Of a stretch of 64,000 bases of DNA, positions 19,447-28,051 are shown piece by piece (the first letter of the stretch is position 1; each line of letters starts with the position of its first letter). The notes beneath the pieces were generated by a model. That model worked only from the letters and a program-made list of their open reading frames with translations, did not search any database and had not been told where the DNA came from. The stretch is from an uncultured Candidatus Actinomarina sp. (GTDB lineage: Bacteria; Actinomycetota; Acidimicrobiia; Actinomarinales; Actinomarinaceae): positions 264,775-328,774 of the forward strand of contig CACLXG010000001.1 in assembly GCA_902610815.1 (NCBI GenBank). Direction: 5' to 3'. The position numbers and the translations under genes are program-made.

Positions 19447-20748
19447 CTATGCATTTATTTTTACTTTAAAGCAAATATTTTTCATATTGTAATTTTGCCT
19501 AATATTGTTTTCTATAAACATCTGATAGTTTTTTGGAATTCTTGAGCTTAGATTAAAGGAAAATTCTGGTGGATAAGATGAATATTGCGTCACATATTTA
19601 AGTTTTGCTCGTTTACCCCTAAAAGGATGTGGCGGATTTTTCATCCACAATTCTCTAAATTTAATGTTTAACTCTGAAGTTCCAATTCTTGTGTGTAGTT
19701 GATCTTCTACATCTTTAATGGTCTTACTAATTAAATTAATATTTTTTTTGCTTAAAGCAGAAATACGTAATACATTTACCCACTGATATTGTTTTAACTC
19801 GTTTTTAATATTGTTATTTATTTCGTCTTTTTCATAAGTGTCTAATTTATCCCATTTATTGAAAACAACTATAGGTGTTACATTTTGCTCTATTGCTTCT
19901 TTTAGAATTCTTTTATCTTCAAAAGATAGCCCAACTTCGCTATCCACAACAATTAATGTTAAAGATGCATTTTCAAGAGATCTTATAGCCAAAGTTGATG
20001 AGTACTTATCAATTTGATTCTTTTGCCTTTTTCTTGGAATTCCAGCTGTGTCAGTAATTTGATACGAAACAGTATTTAAATTAATTTCTTCATTTATTTT
20101 ATCCCTTGTAGTTCCTGGTATATTTGAAACAGTCGATCTATTATTGTTTAATAATGAATTAAACAATGTTGATTTTCCAGCATTAGGTCGACCAACAATA
20201 ACTATGGAAGATTTTTTGTCATTATCCTTAGTACTTTTCTTTGAAAGTTTTTTAAGTATGTTTTCTAAAAGGTCTAAGCCTTTTTTGTGATATGCAGAGA
20301 TAAATAATTCTGAATTGAATATATATTTATACATTCTCTTGTCTAAATTTTCAATTTGGAAATTTTCTGCCTTGTTAAATACTGTTGTAGTTTTGTTTTG
20401 TAGATTGTTATTATTTATTAATTTAAAAATAGAATCCAAACCAGAATAATTTTTTGATTGTACGTCTATTAAGAAAAGTATATGTTCTGCTTTATTTATA
20501 TATCTTAAAATATTGTCTTGATATTTAAAATTAATATCATCTGTATCTTCTAAAAAACCTGGCATGTCTGAAATTAATAGCTTTTTTTTATTATCAAACT
20601 CTAAAGTTGTAGTTACTTTATCTCTTGTTGTGTTGGGCGTAGAACCAATAATAGAAGTTTTTCTTTTCGATAAAGCATTTATTAATGTTGATTTACCAGC
20701 ATTGGGTAATCCAAGTATTAAAACCTCTGGGATTTTATTTTTAGTCAT
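19447..20748 (-). CDS. der: Ribosome biogenesis GTPase Der (EngA)
   Basis: This 433-residue protein has two tandem GTPase domains and a C-terminal KH-like domain. Domain 1 has GLPNAGKSTL near residue 13, DMPGF and NKAE. Domain 2 has GRPNAGKSTL (about 188-197), DTAGIPRKR and NKWD (about 312-315). The KH part contains NPPHPFRGKRAKLKY. Der acts late in 50S subunit assembly. The -10 TATATT is six bases from the ATG, so the mRNA should be leaderless. In other actinobacteria der follows cmk. Here ispH, in reverse orientation, lies between them. Confidence 0.96.
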   Translation of the reverse strand: MTKNKIPEVLILGLPNAGKSTLINALSKRKTSIIGSTPNTTRDKVTTTLEFDNKKKLLISDMPGFLEDTDDINFKYQDNILRYINKAEHILFLIDVQSKNYSGLDSIFKLINNNNLQNKTTTVFNKAENFQIENLDKRMYKYIFNSELFISAYHKKGLDLLENILKKLSKKSTKDNDKKSSIVIVGRPNAGKSTLFNSLLNNNRSTVSNIPGTTRDKINEEINLNTVSYQITDTAGIPRKRQKNQIDKYSSTLAIRSLENASLTLIVVDSEVGLSFEDKRILKEAIEQNVTPIVVFNKWDKLDTYEKDEINNNIKNELKQYQWVNVLRISALSKKNINLISKTIKDVEDQLHTRIGTSELNIKFRELWMKNPPHPFRGKRAKLKYVTQYSSYPPEFSFNLSSRIPKNYQMFIENNIRQNYNMKNICFKVKINA

Positions 20749-20754
20749 ATTATA

Positions 20755-20768
20755 AATATAGCTATTCT
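20755..20768. promoter_or_regulatory. Back-to-back -10 elements of der and ispH
   Basis: The 26-base divergent gap holds TATATT for der (minus strand, 20755-20760) and TATTCT for ispH (plus strand, 20763-20768). Each is exactly six bases from its start codon. Both transcripts would be leaderless, and the two polymerase sites would overlap, so they may interfere with each other. Confidence 0.6.
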
Positions 20769-20774
20769 ATTTAT

Positions 20775-21803
20775 ATGGTAAACAAACTATATTTAGTTAC
20801 TCCTAGAGGTTTCTGTGCTGGTGTTGAAATGGCTATAAAGGCTTTACACTGGTTATTAAAAATCTATGATGAAACAATCTATTGTTATCACGAAATAGTG
20901 CACAATAAATGGATTGTAAAAGAATTTGAAAAAAATAATGTTGTTTTTGTAGAAGACACTAAGGAAATCCCGGAAGGTGCAATTGTTATGTTATCTGCAC
21001 ATGGAACTGCACCTGAAATTGAACTTCAATTTAATAATATATCTTCACTAACTATTAATTCTGTATGTCCATTAGTTACAAAAGTTCATCATGAAGCTAA
21101 AAAATTTAGTAAAGAAAACACCCAAATTATTTATGTGGGCCATAAAAATCATGATGAAGCAAAAGGTGCAATTGGTGTTTCACCTGACAACATGCATTTA
21201 GTTGAGAGTATTGAAGATGTTAAATCATTAGAAATTGGGAATGATGTTGCTTTACTCGCACAAACTACTTTAGCTTTATCAGAGTGGGAACCAATTATGA
21301 AATATTCTCAAGATAGATTTAATAGCTTAAAAATGCCTAGAAAAAGCGACTTATGTTATGCGACAACCAATAGACAGGAAGCTATATTAAATATTCTTCC
21401 AGAAGTAAATACAGTTCTTGTTGTAGGTTCTGAAAATTCAAGTAACACAAAAGCTCTAGTTAGTATGGTGAACAATCAGGGTGTTGAAGCCTATCGTGTA
21501 GACAACGTTGATGACATAGAAACTTTAAATTTGAATGGAAATATTGCAATTACAGCGGGTGCGTCTGCACCAGATCATCTTGTTTATGAGATTATAGATA
21601 AAATAAATCCTGATAATCTAGAGAAATTTAGATTAAAAGAAGAAGACGAATATTTTCCACTACCTCAGCAACTTAGATCCAATATTAAAAATATTTCAGA
21701 TTTTTTGAGTATTTTGAATATTTCAGAAACTAATCCTAAGTCAGAATATGGAATTAATAATGATAAGAAATGGACTGCTACTGAAGCTTTAAATTCTCTT
21801 TAA
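20775..21803 (+). CDS. ispH: 4-hydroxy-3-methylbut-2-enyl diphosphate reductase
   Basis: This 342-residue enzyme of the non-mevalonate isoprenoid pathway reduces HMBPP to isopentenyl and dimethylallyl diphosphate with a 4Fe-4S cluster. The three cluster cysteines are visible: RGFCAGV (Cys14), NSVCPLV and SDLCYAT. The YHEIVHN, LSAHGT and TTNRQ motifs of the family are also present. Its 3' end overlaps cmk, on the opposite strand, by 26 bases. Its placement between cmk and der breaks an otherwise conserved actinobacterial order. Confidence 0.96.
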   Translation: MVNKLYLVTPRGFCAGVEMAIKALHWLLKIYDETIYCYHEIVHNKWIVKEFEKNNVVFVEDTKEIPEGAIVMLSAHGTAPEIELQFNNISSLTINSVCPLVTKVHHEAKKFSKENTQIIYVGHKNHDEAKGAIGVSPDNMHLVESIEDVKSLEIGNDVALLAQTTLALSEWEPIMKYSQDRFNSLKMPRKSDLCYATTNRQEAILNILPEVNTVLVVGSENSSNTKALVSMVNNQGVEAYRVDNVDDIETLNLNGNIAITAGASAPDHLVYEIIDKINPDNLEKFRLKEEDEYFPLPQQLRSNIKNISDFLSILNISETNPKSEYGINNDKKWTATEALNSL

Positions 21804-22395
21804 TAATTTCAATTACCTCTTCAATACTTTTATTTTCATTGTTTATAACTATTGCATCATCAGGAATAATAAGTGGAGAAATTTTTCTATTTATATCTCT
21901 TGAATCCCTAGCTCTTATATCTTCAACTGATTCTTTGTTGTCAGATTGAGCTATTCTTCTCTCGCTTCTTGTTGTTTCACTTGCATCTAAATATATTTTT
22001 AAATTAGCATTCTTAAAAACTACACTTCCCATATCTCTTCCTTCAACAACTAACCCAGTATTTGAATTATCAAATAAAAATTTGAGTACATTTGACACAA
22101 CCATTCTAATTTCACTCAACTGAGCTATTTCAGAACTTTTTCTATTAATTTGTGGGGTATATAGGTTTTCTTCTTCGTATACATTTCCGTCAACTTTACA
22201 AACTACTGGATCATTAGATACTATTTCAAATTCATTGAGATTAAAAGAATTGGTTTTTTCATTATGTAATGCAATAACTCTGTAAAGAAGGCCTGATGAA
22301 AAAAATTCAAAGTTTAATTCTAAAGCTAAACGTTTACCTATTGTAGTTTTACCTACACCAGATGGGCCATCTAAGGTTATTAATGTTTTACTCAT
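21778..22395 (-). CDS. cmk: Cytidylate kinase
   Basis: This 205-residue P-loop kinase phosphorylates CMP and dCMP. It has GPSGVGKTT at residues 9-17, the CMP-site segment FEFFSSGLLYRV, VVEGRDMGSVVF (about 115-126) and the lid RSERRIAQ. It is somewhat shorter than the usual 220-230 residues, mainly in the CMP-binding insert. It overlaps rluB by 4 bases at its start and ispH at its end, and closes the pyrG-xerD-scpAB-rluB-cmk operon. Confidence 0.94.
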   Translation of the reverse strand: MSKTLITLDGPSGVGKTTIGKRLALELNFEFFSSGLLYRVIALHNEKTNSFNLNEFEIVSNDPVVCKVDGNVYEEENLYTPQINRKSSEIAQLSEIRMVVSNVLKFLFDNSNTGLVVEGRDMGSVVFKNANLKIYLDASETTRSERRIAQSDNKESVEDIRARDSRDINRKISPLIIPDDAIVINNENKSIEEVIEIIKENLKLQ

Positions 22396-23042
22396 AATTC
22401 TATTTTAGACAATTGACCTTTAGACATATTACCTAAAGTGTATTTACCAATTTTTTCACGTTTTAATTCTCTTATATCTAAATCGTTAAATCTAAATATT
22501 TTACGTATTTCATGATTTTTACCAGATAATAATGTTACGTTATACGCATAAGAGTTAATAACTTTTATATTGTGAATTTTTAAAGTTTGACCATCGTAAT
22601 TAATTTTGGTTCTTATTTTTTTATTTTTATTGATTTTATTTTTTAAAGTAACTTTATATTTTTTCTGAACCTTATTCTTTGAGTGAAATATTTCATTTAA
22701 CCATTCACCATCAGTGCTTAACAACATCAAGCCTTCAGAATCTTTATCTAACCTGCCACCAAATTTAAGATAATTTTTCTCGATTATATCATATATCGTT
22801 GGTGCATTTCCTTGTTTGTTATGAGAACATACATATCCTTTTGGTTTGTAAAATTTGTAATACTCATGAGTATTGTTATTTGATAACTTTTTGTTGTTAA
22901 CAGATACTACATCTTTTTGTTTAACTATATACCCAACCTCAGGTACTTTGTCATTAACAATCACTTCACCAGATTGAATTAATTCATCTGCTTTTCTTCG
23001 AGATGTTGGAAGATTTAAAGCGATAAATTTATTTAATCTCAA
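22392..23042 (-). CDS. rluB: Pseudouridine synthase, RluB/RsuA family
   Basis: This 216-residue protein has an N-terminal S4 RNA-binding domain (MRLNKFIALNLPTSRRKADELI) and a pseudouridine synthase domain with the catalytic segment GGRLDKDSEGLMLL, where the Asp is the nucleophile, followed by KKYKVTL and NHEIRKIF. Its place between scpB and cmk matches RluB, which modifies U2605 of 23S rRNA. Its C-terminus is shorter than that of E. coli RluB. It lies 6 bases downstream of scpB. Confidence 0.92.
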   Translation of the reverse strand: MRLNKFIALNLPTSRRKADELIQSGEVIVNDKVPEVGYIVKQKDVVSVNNKKLSNNNTHEYYKFYKPKGYVCSHNKQGNAPTIYDIIEKNYLKFGGRLDKDSEGLMLLSTDGEWLNEIFHSKNKVQKKYKVTLKNKINKNKKIRTKINYDGQTLKIHNIKVINSYAYNVTLLSGKNHEIRKIFRFNDLDIRELKREKIGKYTLGNMSKGQLSKIEL

Positions 23043-23048
23043 AGAGAT

Positions 23049-23573
23049 TTACTCTTCCTCTAGATTTGAGAAATATTCACCTAATACGGGAAGATCATCA
23101 ATATATGATATATCCATCTTTTCTAAGAAGAGATTAGTTGTTATATATAAATGAGGATTTCCAGGAACATCTAGATAACCTGATTTTTCAATAAGACCTC
23201 GAGATTCTAAAGTTTTAAGAGATGACTCTGATTCAACTCCTCTTATCTCACTTACTTTGAGTTTTGTGACTGGCTGCTCATAAGCAACAATAGATAATGT
23301 TTCTAGTGCTGGAGTTGATAAGCCTCGTAAAACTGAAGGTGGTTTGAATTCAACTAATTCAGTAGAAATTGAACTCAAAGTTACTAAGTCAGAAGATTTG
23401 CCATCATATTTAATGTAAAAGCCATAATCTTTTTCTTTTAATTCATTGTTTATTTCATCAAAAATATTAATCAAATCTTCATTAGAGATATTAAAATTTT
23501 CTAAAAAATATTTATGATTAACTGAACCATCAGAAACTAACAAAATAGCGGTTATAACTTTTTTATAATTCAT
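23049..23573 (-). CDS. scpB: Segregation and condensation protein B
   Basis: This 174-residue protein consists of winged-helix repeats. The recognisable motif is ALETLSIVAYEQPVTKLKVSEIRGV (near residue 88; key ETLSIVAYEQPV), with LKTLESRGLIE after it. ScpB is the kite subunit of the bacterial SMC condensin complex and binds ScpA as a dimer. It overlaps the scpA stop by 11 bases, as expected for subunits made together. Confidence 0.95.
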   Translation of the reverse strand: MNYKKVITAILLVSDGSVNHKYFLENFNISNEDLINIFDEINNELKEKDYGFYIKYDGKSSDLVTLSSISTELVEFKPPSVLRGLSTPALETLSIVAYEQPVTKLKVSEIRGVESESSLKTLESRGLIEKSGYLDVPGNPHLYITTNLFLEKMDISYIDDLPVLGEYFSNLEEE

Positions 23574-24264
23574 AATTTTTTTCTATTTTAATTCCTTCAT
23601 CGTTTTGACTGGCTATAACAAAACCCCATCTTACAGCTTCTAAAAGTGCAAGGAAAAAAGCTATAGCCTCTTTTTCAGAATTTACATCATTTAAGATGCT
23701 TTCGAAAGATATGTTTAATCTTTTATCAACAACTTGTAATAAATCATCAATTGCTTTCTGTAAATCTGGCAAATCTTTGTCTATATGTTTAAAGCCTTCA
23801 ATTGTTTTAAATCTGTCAAAAACTTCAATAGCAACTTCATTAAATTTATCTTTATTTATTTCGTACTCAACATCTGGTTTAGGAAACAAATTTTTAGTTT
23901 GATAATATTTAAATGACTTGATTTCATTTTCGTTATATTTTATTTTTGAAGCTAAAGCAATACCAATTTCAGAAAATGCTTTAAATTGTAAAAGTCTTGC
24001 AAATGCAAGGTCTTTATCCTTAAGAACTTCCACTTCATCCATCCACTCAATTTCTTCTTCTTGAGGTAGCATTCTTTTAGCTTTTAATTCAAATAGAGAA
24101 GAAGCAAGTAATATAAACTCTGCGTAGTTTTCAATTTCATTATTTAGATTTTTTGACTCTAGACTGCTGAATAAGTCATTTAAACTTTCATCAATTTGTG
24201 AATTATTTGACGTATAGTTGATTAATAAAGATTTTAATGCATCTACTAAGAAACTTAATTCCAT
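23563..24264 (-). CDS. scpA: Segregation and condensation protein A
   Basis: This 233-residue kleisin-type subunit of the SMC complex has the N-terminal LSFLVDALKSLLINY segment and the conserved YAEFILLASSLFELKAKRMLP core near residue 43. A C-terminal winged helix ends with AIAFFLALLEAVRWGFVIASQ. ScpA bridges the SMC heads. The smc gene is not in the window. It shares one base with the upstream HD-domain gene. Confidence 0.94.
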   Translation of the reverse strand: MELSFLVDALKSLLINYTSNNSQIDESLNDLFSSLESKNLNNEIENYAEFILLASSLFELKAKRMLPQEEEIEWMDEVEVLKDKDLAFARLLQFKAFSEIGIALASKIKYNENEIKSFKYYQTKNLFPKPDVEYEINKDKFNEVAIEVFDRFKTIEGFKHIDKDLPDLQKAIDDLLQVVDKRLNISFESILNDVNSEKEAIAFFLALLEAVRWGFVIASQNDEGIKIEKNYEL

Positions 24265-24704
24265 TAAAAATCAGTCTTATCTAATATTTCATTTTTTTCT
24301 GTAAGTAAATTGTCAAAATAATATTTACTTATATCAGGATCATCTATATTTTCTTTTAATAGATCGTAACCTATGTCTTCATGGTTCAGATAATCAAATG
24401 CTTTTCTGTTTGTTACAAGTTTTAATTCAGCCATTATTCTAAATAACCAGTTATATTCAGATATTGATTTTCCTACGTCATGTAACAAGGACAGCTTTAA
24501 TAAATTTTCATTATTTGAATTTTTCATAGTTCTTTCTAAAACTTCTAGTGAATGATGCCTGTCAGCTTTTGACATTTTCCAAAAAAGTTGTTCTAACTGT
24601 TCATTGTCGAGAATTTTTGAAATTTTAATTTGATCAACAATACTTATATCTTTGTAAAATAAAAATCTAATAGCTCTTTTTGCTTTTAAAAATAGTTCAT
24701 TCAT
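24264..24704 (-). CDS. HD-domain protein of unknown function
   Basis: This 146-residue protein has HD phosphohydrolase-type residues: a His-His pair in DRHHSLEV, HDVGKS (the HD dyad, about residues 70-71) and a later His-Glu-Asp in LNHEDIGYDLL. Such domains bind metal and often cleave phosphoesters or nucleotides. The substrate here is unknown. It overlaps xerD by 4 bases and scpA by one, so it belongs to the chromosome-segregation operon. Many actinobacteria have a ParA-type ATPase at this position instead. Confidence 0.75.
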   Translation of the reverse strand: MNELFLKAKRAIRFLFYKDISIVDQIKISKILDNEQLEQLFWKMSKADRHHSLEVLERTMKNSNNENLLKLSLLHDVGKSISEYNWLFRIMAELKLVTNRKAFDYLNHEDIGYDLLKENIDDPDISKYYFDNLLTEKNEILDKTDF

Positions 24705-25579
24705 GACCTTGGATGACTTTCTGTAAATGCCTTTTCTAAAAATTCTTTTGTTACTTTAGTATATATCTGCGTGGTTGAAACAGAGCTATGGCCTAAAAAT
24801 TCTTGAACTGTCCTTAAGTCACACCCACCTTCAAGCATATGAGTAGCTGCACTATGTCTTAATGTATGTGGATGAACATCGTCTTGTAAAGAAATATTCA
24901 TAGCAGTTTTTTTTATTATTCTGAATACAGCAGTTCGATCTAATTTATTTTTTGATTTAGATAAAAAGAGTGGTTCTCCCCTGTTTTGTAAAAATGTATT
25001 CCTAACATTTAAATATTCCAAAAGATTTTTATATAACATAGACCCAATGGGAACAATTCTTTGTTTTGAACCTTTTCCTTTCAGTTTTAAATATTTCTCA
25101 TCTAAATCAATATCTGATAAGTTAATGTCACAAAGCTCAGAAACTCTACAACCAGTAGAATAAAGCACATCAATAACAGTTCTGTTCCTAGAATCTAAAT
25201 AAGTTTCGTGATTGTAAAAATTTATCATATTTTCGATATCATTTATAGAAAGTACTTCAGGAAGCTTATTAGAAGATTTAAGTTTTATATCTGAAATATC
25301 TATTGATTCATAGTTTTCAATTTCATTAATATATTTTAGAAAATTTTTTATGCTGGAGTGCATTCGTTTCTTTGTTGATACTGAATAATTAAATTCTGAC
25401 ATATCTATAAAAAAATTATCTATATTTGTTTTTGACAGGTCTTGGTTTTGTAAATAATTTGATAATTTTGTTAAATCAGATGTGTATGAATCAACAGTGT
25501 TTTGAGAAAGCCCTTTTTGATATAAAAGATATTCTGAAAATGAACTTATCGATTGATTAATCTTTGACTTTATGTTCAT
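24701..25579 (-). CDS. xerD: Tyrosine recombinase XerD
   Basis: This 292-residue site-specific recombinase has an N-terminal SAM-like DNA-binding domain and a C-terminal catalytic domain. Catalytic residues are visible: Arg in STGCRVSEL, Lys in LKGKGSKQRIVP, HTLRHSAATHML, the His in LGHSSVSTT and the nucleophile Tyr in QIYTKV. XerC/XerD pairs resolve chromosome dimers at dif. The linkage to scpA and scpB favours XerD. It overlaps pyrG by 23 bases. No integration site or mobile cargo is nearby, so it is the housekeeping enzyme. Confidence 0.93.
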   Translation of the reverse strand: MNIKSKINQSISSFSEYLLYQKGLSQNTVDSYTSDLTKLSNYLQNQDLSKTNIDNFFIDMSEFNYSVSTKKRMHSSIKNFLKYINEIENYESIDISDIKLKSSNKLPEVLSINDIENMINFYNHETYLDSRNRTVIDVLYSTGCRVSELCDINLSDIDLDEKYLKLKGKGSKQRIVPIGSMLYKNLLEYLNVRNTFLQNRGEPLFLSKSKNKLDRTAVFRIIKKTAMNISLQDDVHPHTLRHSAATHMLEGGCDLRTVQEFLGHSSVSTTQIYTKVTKEFLEKAFTESHPRS

Positions 25580-27182
25580 CTTTTACATTTTCATCAAAAA
25601 ATATAATTTCTTTTGATGCAGCTATAAATGAATTGAACATAGGTGCTGGGTCCCATGGCCTTGATTTAAATTCAGGATGAAATTGTGAAGCTACAAAGTA
25701 CGGATGATCTTTAATTTCAATCATTTCAACTAAATCTTCATCAGGTGATAATCCACTAAATACTAATCCTTTAGATTCCAATTCATTTCTGAACTTATTA
25801 TTTACTTCGTACCTATGCCTGTGACGTTCATAAATTATTTCATTGTTATATATGTCTTCAGTCATAGTATTTGGTTGAATTTTACAAGGATAAGTACCAA
25901 GTCTCATAGATGCACCGACATCATCTGCTTCTAAATCTTGATTAGGTAATAAATCTATGACGGGATTTTTTGTAGTTTGAGAAAACTCTGTAGAATTTGC
26001 ATCAGATATACCACACACGTTGCGCGCATACTCAATTACAGCACACTGTAAACCTAAACAAATTCCAAGAAAAGGTATCTTATTTTTTCTTAGATACTCA
26101 ATTGCACCAATTTTTCCTTCAATACCTCTGTAACCAAAACCTCCAGGAACTACTACACCATTTAAATTTTTAAGATCTTCAATCTCATAGTTATCTGCAT
26201 CTATCCACACTAAATCTAAATTTACTTTATTTTGAAGACAAGAATGTTTTAGAGCTTCTACTACTGACATGTAGCTATCTGGTAAGCCAAAATATTTACC
26301 GAGAATTGCTATTTTTACATTTTTGTCAACACCATTTTTTAATGAAAGCATTTCATTCCATCTTGATAAATCGGGGGAATCAGAATTTAATCCTAAACGT
26401 TTATCAACAGCTGAATCTAAACCCTCCTCATACATTTTTATAGGAACATCATAAATATCATCAAGATCTGGTGCGTTAATAACATTTTCAAAATTCACAT
26501 CACAAAAAAGTGAAACTTTACTTTTTATTTCATCAGTTAACTCCTGCTCAGATCTCAGAACTATTAAATCTGGACTAATACCATAACTTCTTAACATTGA
26601 CACTGAGTGTTGTGTTGGTTTTGTTTTTAGTTCTGTACTTGGTCCTATAAACGGTACAAGAGTTACATGAACAAACATAACATTTTCTTGACCAAACTCT
26701 TTTCTAATTTGTCTTGCTGCTTCTAGAAAAGGTAGTATCTCAATATCGCCAACTGTGCCTCCTATTTCAGTAATTTGCACATCTACTTCATTGGATATAC
26801 CTTTAATTCTTCTTTTAATTTCATCTGTAATGTGAGGAATGACTTGGACAGTTGCACCAAGATAGTCACCTTTACGCTCTCTTTCAATCACCTTTCTGTA
26901 AATGCTTCCAGTTGTAACATTTGCATCTTTTCTTAAATTAACTCCAGTGAATCTTTCGTAATGTCCTAAATCTAAATCTGTTGTAGCTCCATCTTCAGTA
27001 ACAAAAACTTCTCCATGCTGAAAAGGATTCATTGTGTCTGGATCAACATTAATATAAGGATCTAATTTTTGATTGACAATTGATAAACCTCTAGCTTTGA
27101 GCAGGTTTCCTAGAGACGCAGAAGTAATCCCTTTGCCAAGACCAGAGACTACACCGCCAGTGACAAATATGTATTTGGTCAC
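25557..27182 (-). CDS. pyrG: CTP synthase
   Basis: This 541-residue enzyme has an N-terminal synthetase domain (KYIFVTGGVVSGLGKGI, then LDPYINVDPDTMNPF) that aminates UTP. A C-terminal glutamine amidotransferase domain follows, with nucleophile Cys in GICLGLQCAVIEYARN and the His-Glu pair in QFHPEFKSRP. Length is normal. The start is GTG at 27182, with TATTAT exactly six bases upstream and no Shine-Dalgarno site. It heads the pyrG-xerD-HD-scpA-scpB-rluB-cmk operon. Confidence 0.97.
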   Translation of the reverse strand: MTKYIFVTGGVVSGLGKGITSASLGNLLKARGLSIVNQKLDPYINVDPDTMNPFQHGEVFVTEDGATTDLDLGHYERFTGVNLRKDANVTTGSIYRKVIERERKGDYLGATVQVIPHITDEIKRRIKGISNEVDVQITEIGGTVGDIEILPFLEAARQIRKEFGQENVMFVHVTLVPFIGPSTELKTKPTQHSVSMLRSYGISPDLIVLRSEQELTDEIKSKVSLFCDVNFENVINAPDLDDIYDVPIKMYEEGLDSAVDKRLGLNSDSPDLSRWNEMLSLKNGVDKNVKIAILGKYFGLPDSYMSVVEALKHSCLQNKVNLDLVWIDADNYEIEDLKNLNGVVVPGGFGYRGIEGKIGAIEYLRKNKIPFLGICLGLQCAVIEYARNVCGISDANSTEFSQTTKNPVIDLLPNQDLEADDVGASMRLGTYPCKIQPNTMTEDIYNNEIIYERHRHRYEVNNKFRNELESKGLVFSGLSPDEDLVEMIEIKDHPYFVASQFHPEFKSRPWDPAPMFNSFIAASKEIIFFDENVKDEHKVKD

Positions 27183-27188
27183 GTCAAA

Positions 27189-27194
27189 ATAATA
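27189..27194 (-). promoter_or_regulatory. -10 element of the pyrG operon
   Basis: Minus-strand TATTAT, six bases, then the GTG at 27182. This is the clearest leaderless promoter that drives a long operon here. Confidence 0.6.
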
Positions 27195-27219
27195 ACAGGT
27201 TTATTTTTATTGTGAAGAA

Positions 27220-28017
27220 TTATCTAAGTATTTGGTTTAAAAAGTGATCTAGTTTAGGTTTATTGGTTTCCTCTAACACTTTCAGTGAATTATCTGACAA
27301 TTTATAAGTAAAGGGTAAGTCGTTAGGTTCATTACTTTGTTGTAGTTCATTACCGTCGAACTGGATAGAGAAATCTTGATTCTTTAGAACAATAATTTTT
27401 ATCTCAGAATGTTTATCTAAAACAACTGATCTTGGAAACTTTGTAAATGGAGATATTGGAGTAATTATCAATGAATCAATACTGGTTTGTACTATTGGGC
27501 CTCCTGCAGAATAATTGTAAGCAGTAGAACCCATAGAAGTAGAAATTATAATTCCATCAGCTCTCACCTTTACATATTGCTCATATGTTTCTATTTGAAT
27601 ATCTAACATACGTGTTGGAGAATTCTTTATTAAAACTATTTCATTAAATGCTGGTTCTTGTTCATCATTATTTTGAATAATAGGAACTCTTTTTTTAAAG
27701 TTGTTGAAATCATTTTTTACTAATTCGTGTAAATTAATGTTTTCGAAAGAATTTACTAAGTAACCTACTCTGCCAGATCCAAGATTTAAAACAGGTACAG
27801 AGTTATTCCATCCTAGTTTCATAGCTTTTAGAGCAGTACCATCACCCCCTATACTTATTATTAAATTAAAAGTATTTTTAGATGTATTTTCATAACTCTT
27901 GTCTTCAAGAATTAATTTCTCATAATTAATTTTTTGATTATCTAGATACTTTAGAAAATCAACAGCTTGTTTTGATTTAAGATATTTCTTTGAAGAAACA
28001 ATTGCCAACTTAACCAT
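27220..28017 (-). CDS. nadK: NAD kinase
   Basis: This 265-residue kinase makes NADP from NAD. It has the catalytic GGDGTALKA motif near residue 56, the NLGSGRVGYL segment, the NE motif in AFNEIVL and the glycine-rich DGIIISTSMGSTAYNYSAGGP region. Length is slightly below typical. Its -10 TATAAT (28024-28029) is exactly six bases from the ATG. It is separated from pyrG by 37 bases and probably continues into that promoter region. recN, the common neighbour in other actinobacteria, is absent here. Confidence 0.95.
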   Translation of the reverse strand: MVKLAIVSSKKYLKSKQAVDFLKYLDNQKINYEKLILEDKSYENTSKNTFNLIISIGGDGTALKAMKLGWNNSVPVLNLGSGRVGYLVNSFENINLHELVKNDFNNFKKRVPIIQNNDEQEPAFNEIVLIKNSPTRMLDIQIETYEQYVKVRADGIIISTSMGSTAYNYSAGGPIVQTSIDSLIITPISPFTKFPRSVVLDKHSEIKIIVLKNQDFSIQFDGNELQQSNEPNDLPFTYKLSDNSLKVLEETNKPKLDHFLNQILR

Positions 28018-28023
28018 AAATAC

Positions 28024-28042
28024 ATTATAGGTGACTTATAAT
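28024..28042. promoter_or_regulatory. Divergent -10 elements of nadK and rhomboid genes
   Basis: TATAAT on the minus strand (28024-28029) is six bases from the nadK ATG. TATAAT on the plus strand (28037-28042) is nine bases from the GTG at 28052. Both point to leaderless or nearly leaderless messages from a gap of only 34 bases. Confidence 0.55.
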
Positions 28043-28051
28043 GTTCATAAA

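Noticed and set aside
24701-25579. Integrase of a mobile element
   Set aside because: The tyrosine recombinase sits in the conserved pyrG-scpAB operon, with no attachment repeats, cargo or composition change. It is housekeeping XerD.
28031-28051. Rhomboid start at GTG 28031
   Set aside because: The TATAAT promoter lies inside this stretch, and the family's VIPISDxNP start begins at GTG 28052.
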